This document shows positions 1 through 12,119 of a stretch of DNA of 64,000 bases, in pieces. The stretch comes from Flammula alnicola. Taxonomy: Eukaryota > Basidiomycota > Agaricomycetes > Agaricales > Strophariaceae. Each line of letters begins with the position of its first letter. Position 1 is the first letter of the stretch. The position numbers and the translations under genes are program-made. The stretch is taken from NCBI GenBank assembly GCA_015499995.1, contig JADNRV010000061.1, positions 186,001 through 250,000 on the forward strand, written 5' to 3'. The notes beneath the pieces are model-generated. The model did no database searches, was not told the DNA's origin, and saw only the letters and a list, made by a program, of their open reading frames with translations.

Positions 1-313
1 CTGAGAGCCTCCGGAATTCATCCCGTTGCACATCTTATGTGACGACCCGACTGTCGCATTTCTAGTAACGTCGGCGACGTTGCCAGTGTATGGTATATAG
101 ATTCCATCCAATCCTATGTCAATTGCAGGATGCAGCGCCTCGTGCACCGTATGACACTTCCAGGGTCCACCTGGAGACAATAAACAGGCTATTAACTTGG
201 GCGCTTAAACGACATCTGTCAGCCAGGCGCGCAGAGCATCATTGCAGGTATCTGAGATGGTTTATTGATGGCTTTACACAACTCGAGCGCGTTTTACAAA
301 TGATACTCTATCT

Positions 314-1489
314 TCACTCTGGAAGCTCTCCGCTAATTTTCTCAGATCTTTCCGTCATAGTCTCCTCCTCCTCATCGTCTTCCCACTCGCGAGAAGGTAT
401 TCGGCTTCATCGTCGTCAGTCAGACCAGAAAAGAATCTAGGGAACATGAATCCCTTGCTCGGTCCACCTTCTTGCTCCACCGTAATATCTGCAGCTTCTC
501 GCCAACTGGCAGAGTTCGATTCGATTTGATATAAATTCGGATTCGTGCCACACCCTTCGGCAACGGCGTCAACCCGTTCAACACGACGGTCTCGCGCTCG
601 AGGTTGTCCTTTGCCAAAGGATGGTTACCGAGAAGGAGTTGGATTGTGGCGCTGGTCTGATTCTCGACCGAAGTGGTCAAGGTAATGTATTGGTCCGTCG
701 GAATCCTATAACCATCTGGAACCAAAGCGACAGCAGTACCATTGGACATGGCGATACTGACAGGGATGGGAACTACATATTGTGCACGGTTTGTAAAAAG
801 AGGAGGATGGCTCCGCATGATATATAGGAATGTCGCTGCGGCATGCGAGATTATGCCAGGATTGGATGTAACCATGGGTGCATTGGGGAACAGTTGTGAT
901 ATGGTCGTTTCAGCGCGTTCTGTCAAGGATCCAAGTCGACGGGAATAATCCAATAAGATCCGCGTGATAGGTCCTTGCGAAATTCCATAGGATAGCGCCT
1001 TCTTCAGCGCATCTTCCAATCCATCCTCCTCTGCGAGTGCAATATGTGTTTCGTGAACAATGGAGGGTATGAGTTGGCCGTCCTGCTCGAGATCGATGTT
1101 GCGGATATATTGACAGGAAATACGGGATGGAGAAAGGTAGAGAATACGATGAGAGATGTATTCTCTGCCTCCGGGAGAGTGGAGTAGTATGCCTGTCCGT
1201 ATGTAATAGGGAAATATCCTATAAACCCTGTCAAGGCCTCCAAGACATCGTGAAATCTGTCTGGGGATAGGGCACTAGAGAGAGACGAGAGATAATATTT
1301 CGGCTCAGCATCTGTGAATTCCGCAAGAAGGGATCTAAGTGTCGCCGCAAGGGTGGAGGTTGTCGATGCCTCTGAGGACGATTTAGTACCAATGACTGAT
1401 CCGTCTACTGACGACACGAGAGTTGCTGAGATGCTGTATTTGTTCTGATTCTCTGCATCTGGAGAGACTGCGATTCCAACGATAGACAT
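314..1489 (-). pseudogene. Hsp70-like protein, copy A (frameshifted)
   Basis: Reading leftwards from the ATG at 1489, the first frame begins MSIVGIAVSPDAENQNKYS and stays open to about 1130. A second frame (start 1019) then carries the rest. Compared with copy B at 15945, copy A lacks one C in the stretch encoding SLIVF (about 1150), which shifts the frame. A second length change near 520 moves the C terminus out of frame again; the copy-B-like stop lies at 314-316. The central part ends with LGNHPLAKDNLERETVVLNG and then PLPKGVARIRIYI, which resembles the substrate-binding domain of Hsp70/DnaK. The early GIAVSPD and the later ISHAAA resemble a divergent Hsp70 ATPase domain. Family assignment is by motif memory only and could be wrong. 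Homology with copy B continues upstream to about 1640 and downstream to about 240, so promoter and 3' end were duplicated too. Confidence 0.6.
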
Positions 1490-2441
1490 GGTGTTTTCGA
1501 TAAAGTGGGAGGATCGAAAAGGTTCGCCAAGTTATATGCGACGCAACAGAAGTTCTTATGGATGTAACGGCGACGTGTGAGTTGATGATACTATCATAGG
1601 ATCACTGTTGGACCCACTCTGGACCCACTACAGCCTTGAACCCACACTTCCGTCGGGCGGCTCCGGAAGGTCACACCTTTAAGTTTTTGAGGGAGAATTG
1701 TCATGTAACGACGGTAACGTGATAGAAGCCACAATTCATGTAATTTGATAGAATTTGATTGGCTCTCCCGAAAAGAAGCTTGTGGATTATCACAGATATT
1801 AAGTACACAGCGGGTTTTTGATTATTGCGAGCGAAGCGAGCATTCTTTCTCTAGGGTGGAACCGTCGAACAAACAGAGCCAAACCTGGTTGCAAGAATGA
1901 ACTCGTTTTCAGCCCATGTTGCGTGCGTCATATCTCAATTGTTATCGCCCCTCGTCCTTTGAACTTATGGGACTGGATAGTTTTTCATGTATTGTATACA
2001 TATGTTCAAAAAAATTGGGGGATTCTGGTCTTTCTCTCGTATTCAGAGGCCTACAGAAAGGCCTTATTTGCATGTGTCGGGCGATTCGGATGGCGAAGCG
2101 AGCTCCCCCGCAGACTTGCGGATACGTAATGTAAGTATGTCAACAGTCAAAATGTTATTGAATAGTGTTACGTAAATAGGCGGACTTTCAAAGATCTGGC
2201 GCCACAGTGCACACGCCCGCTTTGCGGGTCTCAAGCGCAATTATAATTAGCAACGGTTGTTTGCGCGTCTACTTATGCGCCAGTCCAATCCCTTCCCCTC
2301 GCTTCAAACCCCCTCCGTGCCCAAGTCCCCCAAAACCAACGCAAACTGATGGATCAGTGAAGGACGCATGACACCTCTCCCGACGACGTTGAGCAGAAAT
2401 CCTTCGGCCTTCATTGCGGAGGTGGACAGCTGGCGGACCAG
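1490..2441. other. intergenic region without a recognised gene
   Basis: Up to about 1640 this is the duplicated promoter of the Hsp70-like copy A (compare 15810-15944). The remainder has only short open frames with no recognisable protein features. Nothing else is supported. Confidence 0.5.
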
Positions 2442-2510
2442 GGATGTGGGTGCCGCGCGCGGGTGTGGATGACAATCCACACATCATGACCGCGCGCGGC
2501 ACCCACATCC
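2442..2510. repeat. nested perfect hairpin (21-bp outer, 8-bp inner stem)
   Basis: The bases at 2442-2462 and 2490-2510 are perfect 21-bp inverted complements, containing a GCCGCGCGCGG core. Inside the loop lies a second perfect stem, GTGTGGAT at 2463-2470 paired with ATCCACAC at 2475-2482 around a 4-nt loop. The element sits about 260 bp upstream of the metallopeptidase ATG. It could be a cruciform, a transcription-factor palindrome or a small foldback element; nothing in the sequence decides between these. Confidence 0.85.
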
Positions 2511-2767
2511 ACATGCCAAGACCAAAGAAGGTTTGTTACACTGTTGTGCAAACTGTCAAACACCGGCTAGTATATAATGGCTGTCCGCTCATTTTTGGAG
2601 GTTTCATCCTATCGCTGGTCGATTTGATATCCTATCTCTCAGCTCAGTAAGCTGCTCTCCGTACGAAATTATGGCAGGTTATTCATGATATATTCGATCT
2701 ATAGGTGCAGGCCACGAACAATTAACTAACGCGCTGATATTCATTCCATCCTTGACAATACTTCATC

Positions 2768-4406
2768 ATGCATTCCTCTCAGTACTTTTCGACTATCCTA
2801 TTTGTGTTCTGCGCTCTACGTGGTAAGTCTATGTTTCCGAACTGCCTATATTCATTTATGTTCATGTTCAAAACCGATTTTCTTCCAGGAATTTCTGCCT
2901 TACCTCTGGGCCTCACACATCCTCCCGCAGAGGGGCTGAATGAGGAGCATACTGAGTACCTCAACACTATTATTGCTGCCAAAGATAAAGGTGCGTAATA
3001 CTCAAATATCGCGCATCTGCCATCTTCTTAGACGTGCTCCTTTTGAAGCGAACACCCAGATTGCCAAGATGGAGACGGTCCTCAACGATCCAGGTCGGCC
3101 CACTCACCGCGCAGCTATTAACGCGGCGTTCGGCACGCACTCGAGCTTGGATATCAACGCGGTGAAAGCAAATGTGCAGCGTCTCAAGACTGGGTCGATC
3201 CCTGTGGAACTAGAAACCTATTCCGCAGGGAGCAGCCTCGGGGTCAACCATTACTATCCCATGGAGCCGGGAGAAACAAGCGCGAGGCCCCGAATTGTAG
3301 CCTTCTCAAAAAAATTTCACAAATGTATGATTGCCACAAAAGTGCCATTGACTATGACCTAATTTTTGTTCTGCCGTAGCCACCTCTGTGAACACTCATG
3401 CTGCCACTCTCATCCATGAAGCCACTCACTTCTTAGCGGATACTGGCGACGACATACATAATGGGAAGATGTTGAAGGGTGGCAATCCCCTGCCTGACAA
3501 AAGAAAGCCAGGCGATAAAGAGCTCTCAAAAGCAGGTGAGAAAACTTTGCACTCGGCTTCGAAAAATTGACAATTGACAATGGAGATAGGCGCATCAAAG
3601 CAGAACCCCCATAAGACCGTAAAATCACTCAATGGTGATACGGTCTTCACACAAATGCGAGATGGACACACAGACAAAGACGGCGTCCATGGCCCGTAAG
3701 TCGTTCTTTTAACGACGGGCGGTCATCATTCAGCTCATCGTCCACTCTGTTATACAGCACACAGAATATGCATGACAATGCTGAATCTTACAAGTGCGTA
3801 TGTCCGATTCTCTGCCAGATTCTTAAATCTAATATTCTTACGATTGCTCAGCCAATTCGCAAGTATATGTGATAATCTGCCAGTAAGACGCGACCTTCAT
3901 GCTATGTACCGACGCGCCTTGGGAAGTGGGGACGACAAAGCGGTATCTCGCTTTAATTATATCCTAAGAGTCCTGTGATTAATGGATATTACTCTTAGGC
4001 TATGTACTATCTTTTCAGACGCAAGGCGTGCGCTCTGTCTAAAAATCACTTCGCGAAGAAAGCCCCCGCCAAGAAAGCAGCCAACGCGAAGGTGAAGACC
4101 ACCGGTGCGAAGACCGTTGGTGCCAAGGCTGCTGGATCCAGACGCCCAGCCACTAGGGTTCCCTCCAGGAAGCTTTTAACACCAACGACCGCGCGTCAGG
4201 CACACCGCACATCAACCCATGCCGCACCTGCTGCACGAAAGCCTGCTGTCCATAAAGCCGCAGCACGCCCTGGCGCCCACGGAGTACCAAAGAAAGTTGC
4301 ACCCATTCATGCTGCCCCTAAAGCCGCGGTGCATGCTCCTTCCAAGCCGCATGTTGCCAACTACCCCGCGACCAAGGCTCGAGTCGCCCCCAAGAAGAGA
4401 GTCTAG
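2768..4406 (+). CDS. secreted M35-like metallopeptidase with basic Lys/Ala/Pro tail
   Basis: Proposed exons are 2768-2822, 2889-2990, 3049-3324, 3380-3535, 3590-3695, 3758-3793, 3852-3942 and 3999-4406, which join in phase to about 409 residues. If the seventh exon ends instead at the GTAAGA donor at 3883, the product is 389 residues. The N terminus MHSSQYFSTILFVFCALRG, followed by ISA, is a signal peptide. The zinc site LIHEATHFLADTGDDI has the HExxH motif and an Asp pair as possible third ligand, and NAESYNQFA near the end of the domain matches the conserved Asn/Asp-Ala-x-x-Tyr segment of deuterolysin/peptidyl-Lys metallopeptidases (M35). After the catalytic domain comes a tail of about 130 residues rich in Lys, Ala and Pro (KKAPAKKAANAK, VAPKKRV), like histone H1. 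The tail is unusual for the family. It likely acts outside the cell on protein. Confidence 0.72.
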
Positions 4407-4514
4407 ACATTAGTATCGTGTTTTGTATTTGTCAGTAATAAACTATGGGTTGCGATCAGCTCTATTATGTTCATTTTTGTTGAGTTCTGGTTCGGCACCC
4501 TGCAAGCCGGGATA

Positions 4515-4644
4515 TAAGTGTCGCGGGGATGCCTCTGAGGACAATCTTTGCCGATCCGTCCGCCGACGAGACAAGGGTCATTGAGATGTTGTATTTGTTC
4601 TTATCCTCCGCGTCCGGAGAGAATGCGATTCCGGCGACGGACAT
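4515..4644 (-). pseudogene. Hsp70-like protein, 5' fragment (copy C)
   Basis: From the ATG at 4644 leftwards the translation starts MSVAGIAFSPDAEDKNKYN and matches the first 30 or so residues of the Hsp70-like copies A and B. A deletion after DGSA then puts it out of frame, and the similarity stops near 4510. The duplicated promoter, with its GGACCCAC motifs, continues to about 4830. It is a truncated third copy lying on the same strand as copy A, just beyond the metallopeptidase. Confidence 0.7.
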
Positions 4645-5186
4645 GGTAATTTCTGTGGAGTGAACTATGAAGTTAATGGGAGAATGGAAGAGATTTTCAA
4701 ATTTATACGCAATGCGACAGAAGCTCTTGTGGATGTAGCGACGACGTGTGGGTTGATGATCGTAACATGGTATCAGGACGCAGTGTCGGACCCACACTCC
4801 ACTTGTACCCACCATTCGGACCCACCGATTGCGGAGACGCGTCCCCTTCTGTCACGCCTGCTGACAATTCCCTACCGAAAAGTGGAATGGACAGCAGGTT
4901 TGGTTGACGCACGGCGTTTCTGATGTGCACTCATTGTCGTTAAAAGCTTCTTGGCGGTGGCGACCCTCACAGCTGGGCGTCTGCATCCAGACTTCCAGTG
5001 AGCTTTTGGGGCGACTTTGCTACGAACATAATTCTTTTCACGCATTTAAAATCAAGGGAACGAGTACTTTTGACGACCTAAAAAACATATGACTCTACAT
5101 ACGTAAGCAGTCTTCCGCAGCATCTATGTATACTGTTCTTACATACCAAAATACAAAAAAGTCCATCAAACACAGAACACAGTGCG

Positions 5187-8125
5187 TCAATTATATCTCG
5201 TAGGTCCAGCCGACGCTCCTTTTCCCGACGGACTCTTCAACCTCCCAGTAATCACTGTCGGCGCAGTCTTCTTCGTGTAGATCTTCAGTCCAACCACGAT
5301 TGAGTTATCCTCATCCAGCACATCAGGCGGCAAGGGAAGTGATGGCGGCGAGGGCGGCCTTCCCAGGCCCAGATCCAGCGGATGTGGTGACATGGCAAGG
5401 ATCGGGACGTCGTATGCAGCATACCTAGGCGATGCAGGCGGCGAGTTAGCAGGAGACGCAGGCGGCATGCCTGCCCATCCGGGCTCCATTGGCGCCTGTC
5501 CATTGGGCACACGGCCGTACCCGTTCAAGGGTAGTGGCCCAGCACTGATGTTGTTGATGCCGTGGGGACGAGCGTGTCGATTCATGGGGTCGCTGCTGGT
5601 ATTGCTGCTTTTGGATATGACTTGAGTCGTCGTTGTCGTTGTCGTAACCGTTACGCTTTCACCAGGTTTGACGCCTCCGGCGTGGGACTTGACAGCTTCC
5701 ATAGTTGCTTTGTCGGCTTTAGCATACTCGCTGCGAAGTAGGGTCGTAGAAGAGGTAGTGAGAAGTTCGGGACTGAAGGGAGATATCGGTGTCAGCCAAA
5801 CCCAAACAAAGGGAGAAAGTTGCTTCTGTACTAACTTCGGCTTATAATCTATCAGATGCTTTGGTCAATGATAGTGCATTTAAACAGAAAAGAGAAACCA
5901 ACTGGATGCAATTGATTGCCCTTTGGCGCGTTCAGTCATGATACGGGCCAGCTTACGTCTATCCCAGCCGCCACTTAGACCTTTTCTGAAGTAATCCTTC
6001 ATGCGAGGATGGCAACTAAACAATGCTATCACCACATAATCTGAAAGCGCGCCTTACCTTATCACGAACAGGGGCGGGGTCAAGCCTAGCCTATATCAAA
6101 AACGAGATAGACATCAGCGACAGAAACAAGAACCTCGAAAACGCTTACAAGGATGACATAATTCCCCGGCTCTAGATCGAGTTCAACGCTGACACCTCTC
6201 GTATAGAAAAACGAATAGGAAGACTCCGCTAGTGGCTCCGTGTCACCTTCCTTCGCCAATATGAAATCTAAGTTCCATATACAAGGGCCTTGAATATCTT
6301 TGAAGTAGCGCGTGTTATATTTAGTGAAAACCACAATTACGGGAGAAGCGGCTGGAAGAGAGAACGTGACTGCAAAGAGTAAGAAAAGGAAGCTACTCGA
6401 GTAGCGTTTGCGAAAGGTGGAAAATGACTTACAGCTGATATCGCCGAACGAGAACGAAGACATTGATGGAAACGGAAGTGAAATGTGCAGCCACTGCGAG
6501 GACATCCCCAAGTATCGTCGAAGATCAAGGTCCTCTGGATCTCTTGCCAAATGCTCAAGAAATCCTTGTCTGTGAGAAGCATAAGTTGGGAAAACGGTAG
6601 CAAAGGACTACACTTACACTCCATGACGAATTGTCCGCTTCCTCCGAACGAATGCCCCAATTCCGGCAAGACTTCAAGCCACTCCTTCGTCCATTCCTTC
6701 GAGCCATCCGCCCATGCACCTTCCCAGCCAGCCTCACCCCACGGATCCCGCAGGACGACGAATCGCTTCCCTCTGACCTCGACTGCTTTGACTATAGAAT
6801 GTGACAGATTTCCGACGAGGCCATCCACTGTCGCGTTCTTCACCCCACTTCGTTCTCCGTTGAGGGTTTTGAACCAGCACCCAAAGAGGCGATCTTCATT
6901 TGCTTTGATGAGCTCTTCGTTCCAGAATTTGTCACGGTCGAGGATGTCCTAGTTACGATGGTTTTAGTCAGTTTAAAGCGACTTTCGCGTTAAGCACACT
7001 GAAAACCTTGCTTAGGATGAGATTCGAAACACCACTATTCAACACAAAGAATGAGAAAACCGATGGAAGTGATGTCCAGAGAAATGGTTCATACCCAGTC
7101 ATGTCCTCAATTGCATCACACGTTCGTCCATACATCACCGACGCGTAGTCTCCGTGGATCTTCGCATACGCCTTCTCTACGAGCGGCACCCATGTTTCTC
7201 CCTCCTTGGTAGGACGCGCAAAATACAACGAATCGGATCCCTTCCGTGCTGTCGCGTTGTATCTCTCCTTCTCAAAGTGGTACAGCTCCTTCTCTCCGAC
7301 TGAGAGTTGTTCGTATTTAGGGACTCTGGTGAACAGGAGGCTGAAGTCGCGTTAAATGAGATAAAAACGTAGTAGGCCGCTGAAAACTCACTCGTCGATG
7401 ATGACGGGGACCCAGTAACAGTCGCGGTAGAACAAAAACCCGTATATTCCCACCTCTTCGTCACGCTGGAATGCAGTCAACAAACGACCGTGACAACCTC
7501 TGAACATGGAACTCACTGCAACACAAAGGTTCTTGATCAAGCTTTCGACAGAAGTCATCGTCGACAATGCCGAGACGAGGTAACAGTCCTCCACCGCTCC
7601 TTGCACGATCTCCGCAGATTTCAGTGTGCCACTGTAGAACACGGGCTTTTCGAAGATCTCTGGGACACGTCGAACATCGGAAGTCAAGAAAATGTTGCTG
7701 TCCGCAAGATTGTGCAGACAACGGTTGGAGTCGTTCTCCAAGTCGAACTCCACGTCTCTGTCGATATCAGGATTCAGCACGAAGTCGACGATGGCGCAGC
7801 ACGATAGTGGGAAATGCTCCTTCCTTACCGGAACTTCCGGTTCTTCGCTCTGCAATGGGCGGCGATGCGCTTGACGGTGGCTTCGCACTCTTTATAGGCC
7901 TTGAGCATCCCCTCAGTTACCGAGGCCCTAGCTGCTGTTGCGCATAGGAAACTGTGTTCACAGATGATTTGCTGATCTCGGCTGGGGAAGCATGCGGTTG
8001 GCGGTGGACGGGCGGGGGTGGCCGAAGCCATTTTGTGCGGGTGGGGGATGGTGGTCGTAATCGCGGGTTTGATCGCGGTGGCGGCGGGGTGTCGGTGAAC
8101 GATCACGACTGGAGGCTACGGACAT
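5187..8125 (-). CDS. calpain-like cysteine protease homologue
   Basis: A multi-exon gene read leftwards. An N-terminal segment (KECEATVKRIAAHCRAKNRKFR) splices at about 7828 to DVEFDLENDSNRC, then to the protease core: QGAVEDCYLVSAL with the catalytic-type Cys at 7583-7585, GIYGFLFYRDCYWVPVIIDE, then TWVPLVEKAYAKIHGDYAS, then SHSIVKAVEVRGKRFVVLRDPWG, followed by the Trp-rich EW/GAWADGSKEW region. A domain-III (C2-like) part follows (VTFSLPAASPVIVVFTKYN), then RKLARIMTERAKGQSIAS, and a Ser/Pro/Thr-rich C terminus ending before the stop at 5187. Calpains are intracellular Ca-dependent proteases. Here the positions of the catalytic His (usually in G-H-A-Y-S) and Asn (R-N-P-W-G) read Leu and Asp, so activity is doubtful. 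The start is uncertain: 8125, 8106 and 8031 are candidate ATGs in different frames, and a 5' intron may join them. Confidence 0.8.
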
Positions 8126-9328
8126 TCGTCCTGGCACGACGGGAGCTCTGCGGCTCTGTGGGGTAAAAAAGTTAAGTGGCAAGGGGGTTCTCCTGGATGT
8201 CAACTGCGGACCGCAGGCCTTATATGAGGTGCTGTAAATCTGAAGTTAACAACCATTGATTCTGCATCGGGGACGGCAATAGAGACGTCGTTGCGGCTGA
8301 CATACCTTCCGTTAGTCCGCTCCCAAGTTACCGCTACAGGAAGCTGTGTAGTTGGGGGAGAAAAGGCGCCAAAAGAACTGAATGGTACCTGTCAGACTGA
8401 AGGTTCAAAAACTTCTCACCCACATCAACAATGCCAGGGGCTGTACGCACCATTCCCCCTCGCCGCGTGCTCCAAGTTCTTGATCGCCTGACCACACGAA
8501 GGAGGCTTTTCATATTTTCATTTTCATACTCAGAGATGAAAAACAAAATTTACACAAATAAGCGAGCGGCAGAGCCTTGTCTTGTGTACCTTTGCCGCAC
8601 AAAAAAAAGCAAAAAAATCCACCCTCGAAATGGCTTGTTCCCCCATCGGACAATTCCCTTTTACCGTGCAAATCTCGGATTAAATGGCAATTCAATTAGC
8701 GCCCATCGATTTTCCGCCGATTACCCCGGAGATGACGAAAGCGACCCGGGTTCGGATATACTTCGCATCTTACCCACCACATGGTCATTCAACGGCAGAT
8801 CGAGGATTGACAGATTATCGAAAGATCATGTATGCGTGGGGTTTGGACTAAATAGCACAGGAAATTTATACAATATTTTAATAGTATACAAGGGTATGAG
8901 ACGAGAGGGGAAAGTATAAATGTCCTGCTGTAAAAAAAAGAGGCAAGGAGGGGGATCGAAGGCCAGTCAAGCCCGAGGAGAGAGGACAGGAAAAGAGAAT
9001 GTGTGTGTGTGCGATATAATTGTATTTGACTCGAAGGAGAGTTGGGTGGGCAGTGTGTGTGCCAAGATTGGTAAAGAGAATAGCTGAGAGCAGCAGCAAG
9101 ACGAAATAGAAGAGGAATAAATAGAGGGAAAAAAGGAAAAAGGATAACATGATTGAAAACACAAGAACAGGGAAGAAAGGGGAAAGGGGCATAAAATGGA
9201 GAATGGCAAGCCTCCGAAAACTCCGATCAAGAAACGAGATACAGACAAGAGAAGCGCCGAGGGAGGACAAACGGACAACTGACCCACACAAAGCCCCGCG
9301 ACCGACGACGACGACGACAACCGCCGAC
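8126..9328. other. intergenic region, low-complexity
   Basis: This lies between the 5' end of the calpain gene and the 3' end of the Opi1 gene, both on the minus strand. It holds a T/A-rich stretch, a GT-repeat near 9000-9010 and purine-rich runs from 9100 to 9250. Open frames here are low in complexity and I see no gene. Confidence 0.5.
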
Positions 9329-12119
9329 CTACACATCCACATCCATCTTCTGCACCCCCTTCTCCTCCTCCTCAATCTCACCATCAACGCCTACAACCGT
9401 CACCTCTCCAACCCTCCCCTGAACCTTAACGTTAACATTCGCACCGAGCACCACCTCCTTCACCCGTCCCCCCCCTCCCCACGCTCTTCCTCATCCCTCC
9501 CACGCTCCTCCTCCCCAGGCAACCCCGCAAGCACGCTCTTCGGCGTACTATACCTCGAGCCCAGACTCATCGCCCCAATCGGTATCGCCCCGGGCTCGGC
9601 GCGTTGCCCGCAAATCCACCATACCCCGGCGTATACGCCCCGCCCCCGGCGTAGACGGTATACTCGAGCCCCAATTCGTCGACGACCCAGAGAAGAACGG
9701 CGACGGCATCCCCCCACCATCGTGGGTGTCGTCAAACTGCGTCGTCGTCGACTGCGAGCTGCCCGTCCGGCGTGGCGCATCATCCGCTCCGCCGTGAACT
9801 CAAACTCGGATTCCTCGGTGTCTTCGCCCTCCTGGGCGCCTCGCTGGATGCCCACTGTCCGCAGACGACCGACCCAGCTGTGATGGAATTATTACATGTT
9901 TCGTCAGTATACACAGAAGAATACGAGAAGAAGGGGAGGAAAGGGACATACGCATCAGCCCGATCCAAGCTATCCTTAACGACCCCCGTCACGTTCCTCA
10001 TCATATCCAAGCTCTCGGTAGCGAGCGCCAATATCCTCTGCGAAGCAACGAGCGCCGCACTGCCGAGACGACATGTCCGTTCTCCCTATTCCCCTCACCA
10101 ACCTCACTCTGCCTGCTCAGGACAGCACGAGTGATCCTGGGCGAAGACGACGGCGACGCGGCGCGCGAATTCGGACCGGACCTCACCCCAGGCTCAGGAG
10201 CGCCCGTCCCGCGTTCCCGATGTGCCGCCCTCCGCTGTCCGCCCGGTCGTCTCAGCGCACCTGTCCCAGTTCCCGCAGCGGCAATGGTCTCTCGCTCTCC
10301 AGGGACATTGGCACCATTCATCCCCGAAGCAGGACCGGGACCAGCTTTACTCGCCCATCGTTGAGGAAGCTTGAGGATAAACCCTCGCACCCGGTTTCTT
10401 GCAGGCTCAGGCAGCGCCCCGCCGGCATATTTGCTCACAACATCCACGACTTGGCGGATGGTGTGCACGATATCCCTACGAACATCAGTCAACTTGCGCA
10501 TGTGGTCCTCAGAGATCGGAGGCCGACGTGTTGTGGAAAGGCTATCGGAAGGTAGAGGTTGGAGGTTTGCGGTAAAGTCACGGAGAATCAGAATTTGGGC
10601 ATCGATGTGGGCTGTTGCATACTAAATTCCGGCGTTAGTAAAAGTATGGAAGTTGACGAGGACGGCCGGACGCACCTGTAGCCACTGCAAACAATATTTC
10701 AGCCTTCGCATGCTTTCCTCGCTGAGGGCCGCACTGAGCCCTCCCGCCTCCAAAAGGACGGCCTGCCACCGACTACGCTGTGCAACCTGGTGGTTGTTTC
10801 CAGATGTAGGATTTCGGGATTGTGACCTCTCGGAACGGGAATCGTCTCCATTTTGGGTCGGAGTTGACGATCTTGAATCGGGCGGAGGTGGCGGTGGAGC
10901 GACGAATGGACTGTTGGCTATTGGGTAGACAAAGAGAACAAGTCAGTCTTGCAGATCGAGGTAAATATAACCAATTTAAACAGACCTTCAAGCCAACTTG
11001 GCACGCCTCTTTCGTTGCCTCTCCAATCTCGTTTGGGGGACTTTCCTGGACTTGAGGGTGCATTGTTTTCCGTCTCGGCTTCTCCCCGGTGGCTAATGTT
11101 GTCTTCATCGTCACCTTCAACTGTAGTTCCATCAAACGTTTTCGTTTTGAGTTTCGGTCTACCACGATCTCGCGATGTTGAGGAGAAGGAGATACTGCCA
11201 TGCGTGAAGTGGGAGATGTGGTGTTTTCGTCGGTTGAAGGCCGTCGATATCGGTCGAGCTAAAATATCAATGTCAGGACGTATGCACCAAAAACAATGTA
11301 GCAAAATCCAGTTTTTTTAAAATAAAAAACCCCACGCATGAGAAAATTCAAAGAAAATTAGCTGAACGGTTGCTACTCCACAAAAGTTTGAAGAGAGCGA
11401 GGAAATGCTGCAAACATCAATCTGCAGATGGCATGGAATTGAACGATATTGGATGGGGAAAGAAAGAATCACATGCAAGTGATCGAACGCGGAAGCAAAG
11501 GAACTTAAGCAATGACGAAGTCGACGTACTCTGTCCAATTGCCTGCAAGCAAACTCGTCCAGCTGGTTGACATTAACAGGGAGGCGGTCGATGACTGGAC
11601 GTGATATAGACTTGACGCTTGACTCCACCATTTCTGCGCCATACTATTGACAGCAATTACAGATTTTCAGTTTGAATTTGCCGACCGAACGTGGCTGAGA
11701 ACAATACCTTTACGACACGCGATGATGCTTTACCCTGCTCATAAACACGTAGGGCTGAGTTGACGAGAGGAAAATGGGACATCCGAGAAACGAAAGCGGG
11801 AGGACTACTTGCGGCTTCTGACGCCGTTGGTGAGTCGCGAGTTTGCGAGGAACTTGGAGAACGTAGAGGGGGTGATTTAGACGATGAAGTAGAAGAACGA
11901 GACGAAAAAGGGGTAGAGAGTGAGGGTAGGGTCCGAGAATCTGTTATATAGATGAAAAAAATATATAAATTAGATAGAAATCGATGGTACATGAAAGATT
12001 CAGGACGGACTTTCTGAACGAGCGCCACTATTTCGCATGTCTCCCAGGGCCTTTACAGCGATTCGAACGCTTTCTTCCTGGTCCTCAAGACCAAGGATGG
12101 GTTGGGGACTGTCGTCCAT
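9329..12119 (-). CDS. OPI1: Opi1-type transcriptional regulator
   Basis: Read leftwards from the ATG at 12119 (MDDSPQPILGLEDQEESVRI). Exons then encode VRIAVKALGDMRNSGA, a Ser/Pro-rich stretch, YEQGKASSRVVK, GAEMVESSVKSISRPVID, PVNVNQLDEFACRQLDR, EAGGLSAALSEESMRRLKYC, the hallmark VVDVVSKYAGGALPEPARN and RGFILKLPQRWA, and ATESLDMMRNVTGVVKDSL. These are the conserved blocks of fungal Opi1 proteins. In yeast Opi1 represses phospholipid-synthesis genes in answer to phosphatidic acid and inositol; the same role here is inferred. The C-terminal part (9330-9860) encodes recognisable pieces in several frames (IQRGAQEGEDTEES; GGGMPSPFFSGSSTNWG; IPIGAMSLGSRYSTPKS; VKEVVLGANVNVKVQGR) and ends at the TAG at 9329-9331. 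It therefore contains several apparent 1-2 nt indels in GC-rich sequence. Confidence 0.82.

Noticed and set aside
8431..8919. Plus-strand frame of 162 codons upstream of the calpain gene
   Set aside because: No recognisable motif, poly-A/T content and no intron context; coding-like features are absent.
9149..9883. Plus-strand open frame of 244 codons, Arg/Pro-rich
   Set aside because: It is antisense to the C-terminal part of the Opi1 gene and to its 3' flank. Its composition follows from the GC-rich complement.
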